In this document: piece after piece, positions 1 through 11,400 of the stretch
Numbering within the stretch: position 1 is the first letter of the stretch
Layout of the letters: each line of letters opens with the position of its first letter
NCBI RefSeq assembly: GCF_052857255.1
Contig: NC_135506.1
Span: forward strand, 77,856,324-77,920,323
Length of the DNA stretch: 64,000 nucleotides
Direction of reading: 5' to 3'
Source of the DNA: Amblyomma americanum
Taxonomy: Eukaryota; Arthropoda; Arachnida; Ixodida; Ixodidae
The notes under the pieces: generated by a model
Told to the model about the DNA's origin: nothing
The model's database searches: none
What the model saw: the letters and a program-made list of their open reading frames with translations, nothing else
Program-made: the position numbers and the translations under genes

Positions 1-35
1 AACCTTTTTTTTGCGCCCTTTGTTTAGTTACGAGT

Positions 36-300
36 CTAGTCGTCATGGCAGCACGCATTAATGTGGCTGTGATTGTACGGGTTGTAGTGGCATGTGTAGC
101 TGGGTGTGTGTCTGGTGGTGTCTGTGTTGTGTCCGGTTGTTCGCGTGGTGTAGGCGTTGACTCTTGCCACTCCTGCGCATGGCAAAAGGCAAGCAGAACA
201 GCGGTGATGTCCCACGGGTAATTGTGTTGAAAAGGCGTTCGCCTGTGCATGAGGAACAACATCAGTGTCGACATGAGCGCAACACACAGGACACTCCACA
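36..300 (+). repeat. DR repeat copy with CATGAGGAA box
   Basis: A GT-rich stretch that begins with a GTCGTCATGGCAGC motif and ends with a box (248-270) starting CATGAGGAACAACATCAGTG. Both motifs recur in the same order at 22750-23063, and the phrase GTGTTGAAAAGGCGT precedes the box here, at 14.5 kb and at 23.0 kb. The class is unknown. An open frame of 87 codons crosses it on the - strand, but it is not conserved between copies, so I do not call a gene. Confidence 0.6.
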
Positions 301-689
301 GCTGTCGACGCGTCGCCGCTAGGATTCAGTAACTATAGCGTGTCGTCACTTGTGGCAGCCGTCATAAAGGAATTAATCTTGTTCTGCTCGTCATCAGATT
401 TTTTAAACTATTCAGGCTGATGCAGTATATGAGGTAGTTACAGCTGGCCTCGTTGCGTAGTTACTGTAACCATGAAAGCCTAAACTTTTTGAATCAGCGC
501 AACGGCAAACGGCCTAAGAAGAGAACAGAGAGAAGTGTAGAAACGGTCATACACGGCACCGATATTGTCTTATTGTGCTTGTGGTGTCAGTGTATAGGGT
601 CCCAAATGCGGATGTTACTCGATGCGTGAATAATAAAAGAAATGCGCAGCCGTGAATTGCAGTTCAGCTGAACACCTTGGTGTTTTTGA

Positions 690-2470
690 CTAATGCTGAT
701 GAATCTGTAGTAGATAAATCTGGCTTCGTGGTGTGGTTATCTGAGTAGTCATGGCAGCCACGTCTACGGGGCCTGTGTGTTGGTTGAGTGCCATGGTTTC
801 TAGTCTCTGGAGTGCTGCTGTGTACTGGCGTGCACATGCTGCAAGTGTGTATTGGGCCACCAGTTCAGCACATGGCAGCCGGCATGAGGAATTGTAGTAG
901 TATTAACAAGTGTTACGCTCTTTCAACTGTGAACGAAATCCCGATCACGTGGGGTAGTTAAATGTGTAGTCATGGCAGCCACATCTACGAGGCCTGTGTG
1001 CTGGTCGGGTGCCATGGTGCCTAGTCTGTGGAGAGCTGATGTGTACCGGCGTGCACGTGCGGCAAGTGTGCATTGTGCCACCAGTTCAGCACATGGCAGC
1101 CGGCGTGAGGAATAGAAGTTTTAACAAGTGTTACGCTCCTTCAACTGTGAACGAAAGCCCAATCACGTGGGGTGGTTGTGTGTGTAGTCGTCATGGTGGC
1201 CACATCTACGGGGCTGTGTGTTAGTTGGGTGCCATGGTTGTTAGTCTGTGGAGTGCTGATGTGTACTGACGTGCACGTGCTGCAAGTGTGTATTGTGCCA
1301 CCAGTTCAGCACGTGGCAGCTGGCATGAGGAATAGAGGTAGTATGAACAAGTGTTACGCTCCGTCAACTGTGAACGAAAGCCCAATCACGTGGGATGGTT
1401 ATGTGTGTAGTTGTCGTAGCAGCCACATCTATGGGGCTGTGTGTTGGTTGGGTTCCATGGTGTTTAGTCTGTGGAGTACTGATGTGTACTGGCGTGCACG
1501 TGCTGCAAGCGTGTATTGTGCCACCAGTTTAGCACGTGGCAGCCGGCATGAGGAATAAAAGTAGTATGAACAAGTGTTACGCTCCGTCAACTGTGAACGA
1601 AAGCCCAATCACGTGGGGTGGTTGTGTGTGTAGTCGTCATGGCAGCCACATCTACGGGGCAGTGTGTTGGTTGGGTGCCATGGTGTTTAGTCTGTGGAGT
1701 GCTGATGTGTAATGGCGTGCACGCTCTACAAGTGTGTATTGTGCCACCAGTTCAGCACGTGGCAGCCGGCATGAGGAATAGAAGTAGTATGAACAAGTGC
1801 ATCGCTTTTTCAACTGTGAACGAAAGCCCAATCACGTGAGGTTGTTGTGTGTGTAGTCTTCATGGCAGCCACATCTACGGGGCTGTGTGTTGGTTGGGTG
1901 CCATGGTGTTTAGTCTGTGGAGTGCTGATGTGTACTGGCGTGCACGTGCTGCAAGTGTGTATTGTGCCACCAGTTCAGCACGTGACAGCCGGCATTAGCA
2001 ATAGAAGTAGTATGAACAAGTGTATCGCTCCTTCAACAGTGAACGAAAACGCAATCACGTGGGGTGGTTACGTTTGTAGTCGTCATGGCAGCCACATCAA
2101 CGGGGCCTGTGTGTTGGTTGGGAGCCTTGATGCCTATAGTGCGTAGTCTGTCGGGCTGCTGTGTCCTGGCGTGCGTGTGGTGTAATTGCGTATGAGGTTG
2201 CCATTTCAGCACATGGCAGCCGGCATGAGGAATAGAAGTAGTAAGTGTTACGCTCCTTCAACTGTGAACAAAAGATTGATCACGTGGTGTGGTTGTGTGT
2301 GTATCAGTCATGGCAGCCATACTAAAGGGGTCCGTGTGGGTTGAATAGTGGTTGGTCTGTCCGTTGCTTCTGTGTCCTGGCGTGCGTGTGGTGAGTTTTC
2401 TGGGTCACGAGTGCAGCACATGACAGCCGGAATGAGGAATACATGTAGTGCTCCTAAGTATCCTTCTACT
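690..2470 (+). repeat. 223-bp satellite array, eight units
   Basis: The landmark ATGGCAGCCACATCTACGGG or a close variant recurs at 751, 972, 1193, 1416, 1639, 1862, 2085 and 2310, giving periods of 221, 221, 223, 223, 223, 223 and 225 bp. Each unit also carries a CACCAGTTCAGCAC segment and a GGCATGAGGAATAGAAGTAG box. Units in the middle are closest to each other, while the first and last are more diverged, as expected for an array homogenised by unequal exchange. Open frames of 70-128 codons in the array follow the repeat and are not conserved in frame (223 is not a multiple of 3), so they are not called as genes. The box links the array to the DR family elsewhere in the window. Confidence 0.9.
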
Positions 2471-2479
2471 GTGCATCAG

Positions 2480-2660
2480 GAACCCAAGTACCACCATGAA
2501 CTCCACGCATAGGAAGCTCCACGATTGGCATGTTTGAAAGCGCAGTACGGAATTTACCTTGTGGCCTGCCAGCGACTCTGTGATAGTGAGCCAGGGTGGA
2601 GAACCTGCAAGAAATTAGCGGCATCTGTGAAAATAAGATTGGAAGAGTGCGGTTCTGATT
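2480..2660 (+). repeat. DR repeat tail module
   Basis: The stretch GCCAGCGACTCTGTGATAGT, then GAGCCAGGGTGGAGAACCTG, then CAAGAAATT (about 2569-2621) aligns with 24182-24233, where the same phrases occur with few changes. A weaker relative is at about 28140-28165 (AACCTGCAGGGAATTGACGT). It directly follows the satellite, as it follows the box in the copy at 24.1 kb, so it is probably the downstream end of a DR unit. Confidence 0.55.
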
Positions 2661-3274
2661 TATCCACATATTCAAAGGTACCAAACAGGGATCTTCGCAA
2701 AAACTTTCAAAGGCTTACATTTATTCTAGTTCCAAAAATAAAAGCGTTGCCTTTCAATGACTAACCAAATAAGCGCGATGTGCTGACCTGGTTGATTGCC
2801 TGCAACCCTGGACAAGCTGAATGTTAAAAATGCCTAGCAAGAAAAAATGCATGACATCAACGAGATGGAGCGCTCCTTGGACAAACGAAAATGGTTATAG
2901 TCAGATACTGCTGTACAAGTGATACGCAGGACGCTGCACTGAACAGCTATCTTTGCAGGGAATCAAAAACGCAGTGGCTATTTCCCCGTGAAAAGACCCC
3001 CTTCAAGCCATAATGACGTCGGTCGATTCTCATGACCCTGATAGCGTGACGAAGCTGATAGTGAACGAGGATAAATAGAAGGGATAGACCCCACTCTCCT
3101 CTGTGGTGCCGCTCCCTGCATTCTCACGGCAGCAGGGTAGAATCAACCTACGCCACTGGATGGAAGTTGGTCGTCTGACCGGGAAAAGCTGTTGCGTTTC
3201 TGCGTTGTATGCGACTAAAGCGAAAAATCAAAGCAGGGTAACATATCGACTAGTTAATGAATTCCGCATGACTC

Positions 3275-3413
3275 ACATTTGGTTTTGAATAACGCGCTAT
3301 ACACACTAACAAAACGACAACTGGAACGGAGGACAGAGGGCAAGCGCTTGTCCTGTGTCCTCCGTTCCAGTTGTCGTTTTGTTAGTGTGTAGCGCGTTAT
3401 TCAAACCAAATGT
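3275..3413. repeat. 139-bp near-perfect palindrome
   Basis: The left arm (3275-3335) and right arm (3356-3413) are reverse complements over nearly 60 bp, differing by about two single-base insertions (TTGGTTTTG versus TTGGTTTG, and CTATACAC versus CTACAC). The centre is itself the palindrome CAAGCGCTTG (3341-3350), so almost the whole segment folds into one hairpin. It may be a foldback element or an inverted duplication. The two 70-96 codon frames crossing it are consequences of the symmetry, not genes. Confidence 0.9.
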
Positions 3414-3819
3414 ACAACCAACTTGCCCACATTGCGGCCTTGATGACTCACATATCGCACGTGAATCCTCTGGAATCAGCGCAGGCAGCGATGGTTCTTG
3501 GCCAGAGCCACAGCAGCGATCAGTTCCCGCAATGCACAACACCGCCGTCGGTGTTCTGGCCACGCTTGCGATGCTTCGCATGCCGCAGGTCACCGTTGCC
3601 CTTGTGCCATCAGGTTGTAAATGTGGCTGTCGTCGTATGAGATGATGTCTTCGCTGTTAAAGTGAAGTTTGTAGGTTCGCCTCTTCTAGATGGCTGGGAT
3701 GTGCTTGCACAGCAAACTGAAGAATTCGTGTGTGACATTGCTGCAGCCAGGCTGGTGCTGGCACTGCATAGGGGTGTCGTGGTGGCGGCGCAGTGCGTCG
3801 AGAGACTTCAATGAGGCGT

Positions 3820-3930
3820 CGAGGCCGAAAACTCCGGAAGCATGAGGAAGAGCACGAGCGTCGCCAGGCGAACAGCGAGGTAGACGTCGATTGTCACCGG
3901 CATGAACAAGAGGAGTGCCGCTGCGGTCGC
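3820..3930 (+). repeat. DR repeat copy with paired boxes
   Basis: Two boxes, 60 bp apart, start at 3841 (CATGAGGAAGAGCACGAGCG) and 3901 (CATGAACAAGAGGAGTGCCG). Read on the - strand each box encodes a hydrophobic run of the type LVLFLM or ALLLFM, and the 60-bp spacing keeps both in one frame of about 100 codons (3808-4119). The same pair with the same 60-bp spacing occurs at 30816 and 30876. Function unknown. Confidence 0.55.
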
Positions 3931-4119
3931 CAAGGAAGTCTCTCTGGTGCTCAGTAGCGTATTTTGCGTGATGGCCTGCAAAAAAAGAAGCATCGCACAC
4001 ATTCGGGGAGTCTGTTTATGAACGCGTGACATTTTTTCGCCCTTCATACGTAAAAAAACTGCGTAATAACATTGATGACAATGGTGAAAGGCAGGTAGCT
4101 TCAACTTCGCACTCGACAT

Positions 4120-5754
4120 ATGGGCAGACTAAGTGAATATGGTCAGCGAAAGGTTATATGTCGACGGAGCGAATATGGTCAACGAAAAGCGATCCCTCAA
4201 ACTGTGATGGTTTTTTTTTTATCTAAAGGCACCAGGACCATGTCTGTCATATCACTGCAACTTCCGTTAATATAAACATCACGATACTAACAGTTGCATC
4301 GCAGAATATGGACATGCTTGTCAACTTCATAGCATACGTTGCGCATTTAAGTCATGCTGAGAAAGTTTCATACGTCGACGCTGGGTGGAACTGCAGCTGT
4401 AGTTATTTGTAGTCTCAAAAACCTTGTTTTTTTTTCAAAAGGCAAACGTGATGCTGATTTCGCTTTACATTAAAGTCTATTCGTAGATTTCTTTCGTTTA
4501 TTTTCAATGACTTTGAAGCTAAATCGTTTCTTCTGAATTCCATGTAACGAATATGTTATGTTACTTGAGTGGTTGGAAAAGAATGATTGAATTCCTAAGA
4601 CCATTAGCTTCTATTTTATGCCTCTAGCAAACGCATGCAGTACTTACCTTCGCTGCGCCTGGAAGGTCGCCATCAGCATTGGCCTCAGATGATGACAATG
4701 ATAAAGGCCTTTAGCAAAGGCCTTTGAACGCAGAGATCTCCGTCGGACTTGCCGCCTAGCGCTCGTCTTGGCCAGCCACTCTTCAGCATTTCGTGCAAAC
4801 CGAAGAATTGTGGATTTATCTTGGCCGTAGATGTTGATAATCTGGCACACAGTGTTGGTTGCGTTTTGCCTCATGTATGATGTGGGCTGTTTCACCTGCA
4901 GTGCTGTGTTGTTTGTGCAGGTTGTCCACATACTACGCCTCCTTAGCGTGCGACACTTCATCGTGACCTTGATCATTCTGTGAGTATGAAGATGGCTTCT
5001 GCATTTGCGTAGTTTGCGTTTCCTTTGGTTAGTGTATTTTCGGGTAATCTCTGCGGGTGGGAGGTGGGGGGAGTTTCGCGGACGGCAACTGCCTTTTGCA
5101 TGTGGAGCAGGAATGATGGCAGGTGAGCTTGTGCGGTTGACGGCCGCGGCATACCTCCTTGGCACATATCTCACGTTCTGCCCACACGATCAAGGACAAG
5201 CGGACGTGGCTCAGTAAGCGTGACCAAAAAAACACAGAATTGCTGAAATTCATGCAAAGGCAACGTAGCCGCTAGCAATATGTAGCAATTATGTAGATCA
5301 GGCCTGTACTCAACCAAGCCTGAACATTGATAAAATATATAGTATCCTTTTTCTGGTACTTGTAAACTGAGATTTAACGTACTGCACACATCAGCTATGA
5401 GAAACGGTCTACTTAAACTCACACGACAATAATGCGTCTTGCAGCAGCACTGTGTGTCTCGAAAGACAAATGAAGAAGGCAAAAAACTATTTCCTTTTTC
5501 AAAGCTCACAAACCACAGAGACAAAGTTAATGTGGCCTAGTGGTCTGTACAAGTTAGGCAATATTTTCACTGTGACCTGACTTGTAACAAGCATTTTGCA
5601 CATTTCAGTTACCTTATAATTGTATTTTCTATAAACGATACTTATTATAACCCTTGATTGTAGCTGCCGCTATTTAAGAAGAAGGGCAATTATGATATAG
5701 TAGGATTCGGCATTCAGCGTTCCAAAGCAGCACTTCACATATAAGACATCGTAG
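4120..5754. other. Intergenic, one unrecognised open frame
   Basis: Mostly AT-rich sequence with short poly-T tracts (for example 4209-4218). The longest open frame outside the mobile elements, 176 codons on the - strand at 4644-5174, lies here. It is rich in Arg and Lys, has no motif I recognise, no membrane segment, and no repeat partner I could find in the window. I treat it as probably non-coding. The rest shows nothing I can name. Confidence 0.4.
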
Positions 5755-6220
5755 CGGATGCCTCTATAAATTTCGAGCACCTGATGTTCTTTAACCCTAT
5801 AATCACCAATCTCGAGCTTTACTGGTCATGCGAAATTCTACCAAAATCGCCAAAGACTAGTCAGTCTTCCAGCTGGATGTTTCGCTGCTCCCACAGACAA
5901 ACACAAGTGAGTCTGCAATTGCGTTGGTTGTAATTTTCAACGCTAGAGGGCTGTAGTCTATGAAAAGCGTTTCGTGCCTTTAGCGAAGGCTTTAAGCCTG
6001 AAAACTAATTGTCACCAAACATGGTCAAAATATTTAGTGATTTTGATAAGTTTGTCGGGAATTTGGTGATAAAGCATTCACAAGCGCTGACATCTCACAA
6101 CACATGGAAGTTTTTGCATTTCACCCCCATCTAAGGCGGTCCCCACGCTCAGGTTTCGATCCCTCGGCCTATAGCTCACCAGCAGAATTGGACAGCCACT
6201 AAGTCATAGCCGCAACTAAA
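5755..6220 (-). mobile_element. Two old tRNA-derived SINE remnants
   Basis: At 5760-5860 a degenerate version of the SINE body (TTTCGAGCACCTGATGTTCT followed by TTTAAC) is seen in reverse orientation. At about 6060-6217 the complement shows a tRNA-like head, with a box B-like GGATCGAAACC and then GATGGGGGTGAAATGC, the SINE2 body. Both are much more diverged than the copies after 42 kb, so they are older insertions or belong to an older subfamily. Confidence 0.5.
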
Positions 6221-6899
6221 TAAAAGTGATTTTGCTGGTTGCCTGCAGATAGTAATCATTTTAGCTAACTTTTTCCTATATTAAATCGCACCGAATGCCT
6301 GTTAACACCTATCTACTTCATTCTTGGTTATCTCCTTGCAGTAGCTACAGAGCTGACATGTAATGGTTTCTAGGAACATGAGTGTCTTTGAAGCTTTAGT
6401 ACCACCCAAGCATCCTCAGAAGTAACTGACTAACTGGTAGAGGACTGGTAGAAGAAATAACAGAGGCCACTTAAGACTGCCTGCGTGCTTCGAATGTGAA
6501 AGCATTGTCTCATCCTGAGCTCTGTTACGAGGTTCATTAAAGCTTTCTTCGTTTCTAACGAGATATACTCATTAGCACAATATCGTAAAGAAACTCATAC
6601 GCTAGGTTCAAGTTTTTTCGCCAAAATGCGATGTTTTCTGGCCTATGGTTTGAGTGCTCGCCTTGCCACGGTTTAATTCTCTACATCTTTGGAAGGGGTT
6701 TTTTCTTCTTTGCTGCAGACCTCACTACTTATGGTCTATGCTGATGTCATGAGAGCTCATGCTGACGTCACTGAGAAATTTTGTGCCATAGTTGGGCGAC
6801 TCACTGCTGATGGCGGCATTTGTGCTAATGGGACATATAATTATTTCGCATTAAAATACAATCAATTGCGTGCGGCCTGCTCCAGGACAACAGCCTCCC
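6221..6899. other. Intergenic, nothing recognised
   Basis: AT-rich sequence without repeats shared with the rest of the window and without a credible open frame. The 113-codon frame at 6689-7030 runs into the DR copy and matches nothing I know. Confidence 0.5.
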
Positions 6900-7043
6900 C
6901 TGCCGTAGTTCTGCCTGACAGGATGTTAGAATGGTGGTGTGGTTACGGGCGTGGTTGTGCCAGCTACGATGGATATACCTGTGTCTGTACGGGTTGCATA
7001 TCTTGGTGGGTGCCTAGCGGCTGGCGTTAGCTTTTGTACAGTG
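6900..7043 (+). repeat. DR copy, left part, split by the gypsy element
   Basis: GT-rich sequence with GTACGGGTTGCATATCTTGG at about 6988, similar to GTTGTATATCTAGGTGGTGG at 22795. It stops at the 4-bp duplication AGTG beside the LTR and appears to continue after 14060, so the LTR retrotransposon landed inside a DR copy. Confidence 0.5.
7040..7043. other. Candidate target-site duplication, left
   Basis: AGTG directly beside the LTR, matched by AGTG at 14057-14060. Four bases agree with gypsy-type integration, but four bases can also match by chance. Confidence 0.6.
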
Positions 7044-7634
7044 TATGGGGTCACTCTGCGTCCAGCCGGCCGGGAAGGCGAGCTTCCGTGCTAGATACAC
7101 GCAGGCGTTATTTAAGCAAGCAACACGTTTCCCCAACCCGTGGAGCAGAGTCGCAGCCACGGCAGGTCCGGACGAAATAGGCAACGGCAGGGCACGCTAG
7201 GAAATAGTTTATTATCCTAACGCGAGGTAAAGCACACTGCGGAAGAATGTTCTATCCGTAAAATAGATGTTCAGTAGCTCACCAAGTCGTTGACGTCGAC
7301 CGGCGTTGGTGTTCGGGGGCCGGCGGGCAGCGGAAGGGGTGCGTGGGGTAGTTAGGTCAGGTCCGGCGGCGAGAGACCTTCCCGCCGCGCGATCACCCCT
7401 TTTTATCCCCTCGGTCATTGCCTCCCTCGCAGCAAATCGTTACCGTCAAGCTTAGGCGTGCTACCCTCTCCGCAGAAGGCGGCGCGCTGCCGTGACGTCA
7501 CGTCAGTGCTGGGGCGGAAATGAGCAGAGTCGCGGGGGTGCCTTCTCTCCTCATTCCTGGTGGCCAGCGCGCCCGTGTAGGTCACGGTCGCCGCTGGCGC
7601 GGGGGACGAGGAGGGGATACCAGTGTATCCCACA
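7044..7634 (-). repeat. 3' LTR of the gypsy element
   Basis: Matches 13466-14056 at the same length. In element orientation it starts TGTGGGATACACTGGTATCC, with a short inverted repeat GGGATAC/GTATCCC at its start, and ends CCCCATA. The six differences from the other LTR lie at the GTGCTAGATAC, AAGCAAGCA, GTGGAGC, GTGGGGTAG and CTCCTCATT sites. The end is TA rather than the usual CA if the AGTG duplication is right; a TG...CA reading would end at 7046. Confidence 0.93.
7208..7213 (-). promoter_or_regulatory. Candidate poly(A) signal in the 3' LTR
   Basis: AATAAA in element orientation, within GGATAATAAACTATTTCC. It lies downstream of the TATA-like site in the same LTR, as expected for R-U5 transcript ends. 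The same hexamer is at 13630-13635 in the 5' LTR. Confidence 0.55.
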
Positions 7635-7647
7635 TCCTCCCCTCCTT
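7635..7647 (-). other. Polypurine tract
   Basis: In element orientation AAGGAGGGGAGGA directly abuts the TGTGGG start of the 3' LTR. This is the position and composition of the primer for plus-strand DNA synthesis, and it fixes the inner edge of the LTR. Confidence 0.9.
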
Positions 7648-8433
7648 AAGAAGCCTCCCGAACACAGAAACAGGGGCAACATTACTTGATCTCCGCCATC
7701 CTGGGATCGAAGTTCTTCAGCTCCCGCCGGTGCATCGGTTGACGGCCGCGCCACGCCCCCGCCGATCAGCTGCTTCGCTCCGAGGGCTTGGTCTCCCGCA
7801 CGATGACGCTTGGAATCTTGCTCCCTCTCACGGTCTTCCGAGTGCGCGCGGCTGCGCCGTTCCGGCGGATTCGGTCGACCGCCTCCTTGGCGCCGGCTGG
7901 GATGGCTTGGAGGCCAGGTCCATGGCTGCGCCCCTGAGGTACTGGGACAGGTGGCTTCAGGGGCCAGGGCTGCGGCGCTTTATGGTTGAGGCCGCGGTTG
8001 GGCTGCCCTGGCATACCTGGTCAGCAGGCGAGGACCCAGGGTTGCGGTGGTAATGGGGCCCCGCAGGCGGTGGCGCACAGTCGACGGGTGGGCAGCTCCG
8101 ATGCGTTGTGGCAGGTAGCCGGGGTGGCCAGGGTGGCAACTGCAGGTCGCGGGCGGGGCGTAGCGTCGAGCCTTGGGCGCGGCGCGTTGCCGAAGCTGGA
8201 TGGTGGCTGGTAGTGGAACGGTGTCGTTCCGATGTGCCCTGCTTCTTTTCCATCTGCGCTGGAAAAGGTCGACACAGATGTAGCCAGCTCCCGCAGCGCG
8301 TGCTGCGTGGCTGTTCGACCCTCACGAGAGTCATGAGGGTTAATGCAAGTCAGTCTTGCGTGACACTGATCGGCATGAGCGGCCCGTACGTTCATGCATC
8401 TAACGAGACTGCCTGCCGGCTCGCGCCCTCGCT
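7648..8433 (-). other. 3' internal region of the gypsy element, no env
   Basis: About 790 bp between the pol stop and the polypurine tract. It is GC-rich. Frames of 124-177 codons exist on both strands, but they are proline- and arginine-rich without signal peptide, membrane segment or a known motif, and appear to follow base composition. No envelope gene is visible. It may be a long 3' untranslated region or the remains of an extra frame. Confidence 0.6.
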
Positions 8434-11400
8434 CTAGGCTGCGCAGGCAGATTGTTTCTGCCTAGGGCGCAAGTTATAGCGGGACGCGGGGTTCGCCGGC
8501 TGATCGCAGATCTCGTTATCCGACTGCGGCGCGGGTCGGGCTGTGTCCTCTACCCACTCATCTCGCTGCACGTAACGTTTCAGGTCGCATACGTGCACCG
8601 GTCCGCCTGTCGGTTTCGACCGCAAGTCCTCGAGCCTGTAAACGAGCGAGGAAAGTTTCTCTCGCACGCGGAACGGCCCGATCCATTTCGGCGCCAACGA
8701 GGCCGCAAACTGTTTGCTAGCGTCGCTGAGAACGTGCTGGCGTCGAAGCACCAGATCGCCCACTTCGTAGTGAACATCCCGGTGCGAGCGGTCGTACTGT
8801 GCTTTCTGCTGCGCCCTAGCGGTGCTCAGGTTGCGGCGAGCCTTGCGTAAGGCCTCCGTCATCTTAGCGCACAGCTGCGTCGCGTACTCAGCTCGTGCTG
8901 ACGAAGCGACTGGCGTCTTCCTGCTGTCCGATAGAATCCGGTCCATCGGATTTAGCAGCTCTCTACCCAGATTGAGAGAACACGGCGCATACCCAGTCGA
9001 GCGGTTAACGGTCGAACGCAAAGCAAACGCGATCTCCGGCAGATAGGAGTCCCAATCTTTGTGCCTCTCAGAGTACGCGACAAGCAAGTGCTTAACGTTG
9101 CGATTGACTCGTTCCGTGGGGTTCGACTGAGCATGATAGGTGGTCGTTTTCTTGTGCTTAATGCCGAGTGCAGCGCACGAATCAACGAACACCTTCGCAG
9201 TGAAGTAGGACGCGTTGTCCGTTATCAGCTGCTTTGGGAAACCGAACCTGGTGAATACGTCCATCAGCTTCTCCATGATCACTCGTGCCGTCAGCTTTCT
9301 AAGGGGGAAAAGTTCAACCCACTTGCTGAAGTGATCCGTGGCCACCAGCAAGAACTTGTTCCTACTCGGTGTCATAGGATACGGTCCCATGATGTCGCAC
9401 GCCGCGATTTGCCAGGGAGTCTGGCTGTTAATCGGGTGCATGAGGCCGGGTGGTCGTCCGCCTCGGGGCTTCACACTTTGGCACACGTGGCACGAGCGGG
9501 CGTAGCGTATTACGTCCCTTTTCATGCCAAGCCAGGTAGCAAAGCGACACAACTTAGTGTAAGTCTTGGGGCCGCTTGCATGCCCAGCGATGCACGAGTC
9601 GTGAAAGTAGCGTAACAGTGCTGCTCTCAATACTCGCGGTATCACCACCTTAAACGCGTCGTTTGTGTCGTTCTCGGAGGTGATATACCTCAGCAGGACG
9701 CCGTCGGAATCCAGCAGATACGAATCCATCGCGCTCACAGCACTACCAGCTGTTTCCGAGCGCTCCGCACCGACAGCAAAACCAGCTGTCTCCTTGTGCG
9801 CGGCGGCCCTGCCGCCCGGCTCCCGGAGCCCGTCGAACACCTTTCGACAAAACGGATCCTTCTGCTGAGCTTCGAGCAGCTCCTTTCTGCTGAACAAGAT
9901 CCCCACGGAACTCGCGTAGTCCACGTGGTTCACGCTCTCGCCCTGGATCAACGGTTGGTCCGCGTTCCTTACATGGGCTACGGCTCGGGTCAGTCCCTCG
10001 CTCTCCCCGGCTGTCGGGCGGTCGGTCGCGTGACCTTCCTCGCACTGGACAGGCGCTCGCGAGAGTGCGTCAGCCACAGCGTTGTTTTTCCCTTTGCGGT
10101 AGCGCACGGTGAAGTCGTAACGCTGCAGCAACAGGGACCAACGCGCTAGGCGGCCGCTCGGCTCGCTGAGTCGTCTCAGCCAGGTGAGCGCCATGTGATC
10201 CGTCTCGATCACAAATGTCACCCCATCGACGTAGTAGTCGAACTTACGCAGAGCAAAAACTATCGCGAGACATTCCTTCTCTGTCACCGAGTAGTTTCTC
10301 TCTGCCGGCGTCAACGAACGGCTCGCGAAAGCTACCGGACGGAGAACGCCTTCATGCTCCTGAAGCAACACTGCTCCTAAGCCCAGGTCGCTTGCGTCGG
10401 TTTGAATCACAAACTCCCTGTTTAGGTCGGGTAGCTGCAACTCAGCCGTGTCAGCGAGCACTTTGGTGAGGTTGCGCAGTGCATCCTCTTGCTCGTGACC
10501 CCAACTCCAGCGCTCGCCTTTCTTCAAAAGCTTTGTCAAAGGCGCCTGCAGCGCTGCGCACTCTGGGATGAACTGGCGATAAAAGTTCGCCATTCCCAGG
10601 AAGCGCCTGAGTCCGGCTATATCTGTGGGCGACGGAAACTTAAGCAAAGCCTCAAGCTTATCGTCGCACGGCAGAATGCGGCCTCTGTCGATCGTGAACC
10701 CCAACAGTGTTATTCGGGTCGCGGCGATCTGTGCCTTCTTCGGGTTCAAAGTGATTCCCGCGGACCTCAGCCTCTCTAGGACGTCCCTCAAGTGGCGCAG
10801 GTGTTCCTCGAACGTTTTCGAGTACACCACGATGTCGTCTAGGTACGCGAGCGCATGTTGCCACTTCGCATCTCCCAGAACACGGTCCATTAGGCGCTGA
10901 TAAGTAGCGGGTGCTCCTACCAAACCAAAAGACATTCTCTTGAACTGGAAAAGGCCTCTGTGACAAGTGAAAGCAGTTTTCTCCTTGTCCCGCTCATTCA
11001 TTTCAACCTGAAAGTATCCGCGGCTAGCATCGAGCGTTGTGAAGTACTTCGCCCCACCTAGGTTGGACACTAGGGAAGAAATGGTGGGTAGAGGGTAGGC
11101 GTCTTTCCTCGTAACCTCATTCAGCTTGCGGTAGTCCACGCAAAGTCGATATGTATCGTCTTTCTTTGGAACCAAGACTACCGGGAAGCCCCAAGGGCTG
11201 TTAGACCTCTCAACAACGCCCGTGTCGATAAGTTCGTCTAAGGCGCTGTCCAGTGCTTTTCTCTTGGCCAAGCTAATTGGTCTAGGATTGCACTTCCAAG
11301 GCAGTGCGTCACCCGTGTCTATTCGGTGCCTGACTATGGTAGTGAGGCCCGGGCGGTCAGTGAATGTCGCGTTGTACTCGTAGAGGAGCGATGACAAACG

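Noticed and set aside
1009..2146. Five open frames of 71-128 codons as a tandem gene family
   Set aside because: They repeat because the satellite repeats; the 223-bp unit changes frame each time and stops differ between units.
690..2470. CRISPR array
   Set aside because: The whole 223-bp unit repeats without unique spacers, and the rest of the window is eukaryotic.
3355..3645. CPHCGLDD at about 3425 as a LINE zinc knuckle
   Set aside because: The His and last Cys are not at the C-X2-C-X7-H-X4-C spacing seen in the LINEs of this window, and no other LINE sequence surrounds it.
7520..8053. 177-codon + strand frame in the gypsy element
   Set aside because: It lies antisense in the GC-rich 3' internal region, has no motif, and its companions on the other strand are equally long, so it follows base composition.
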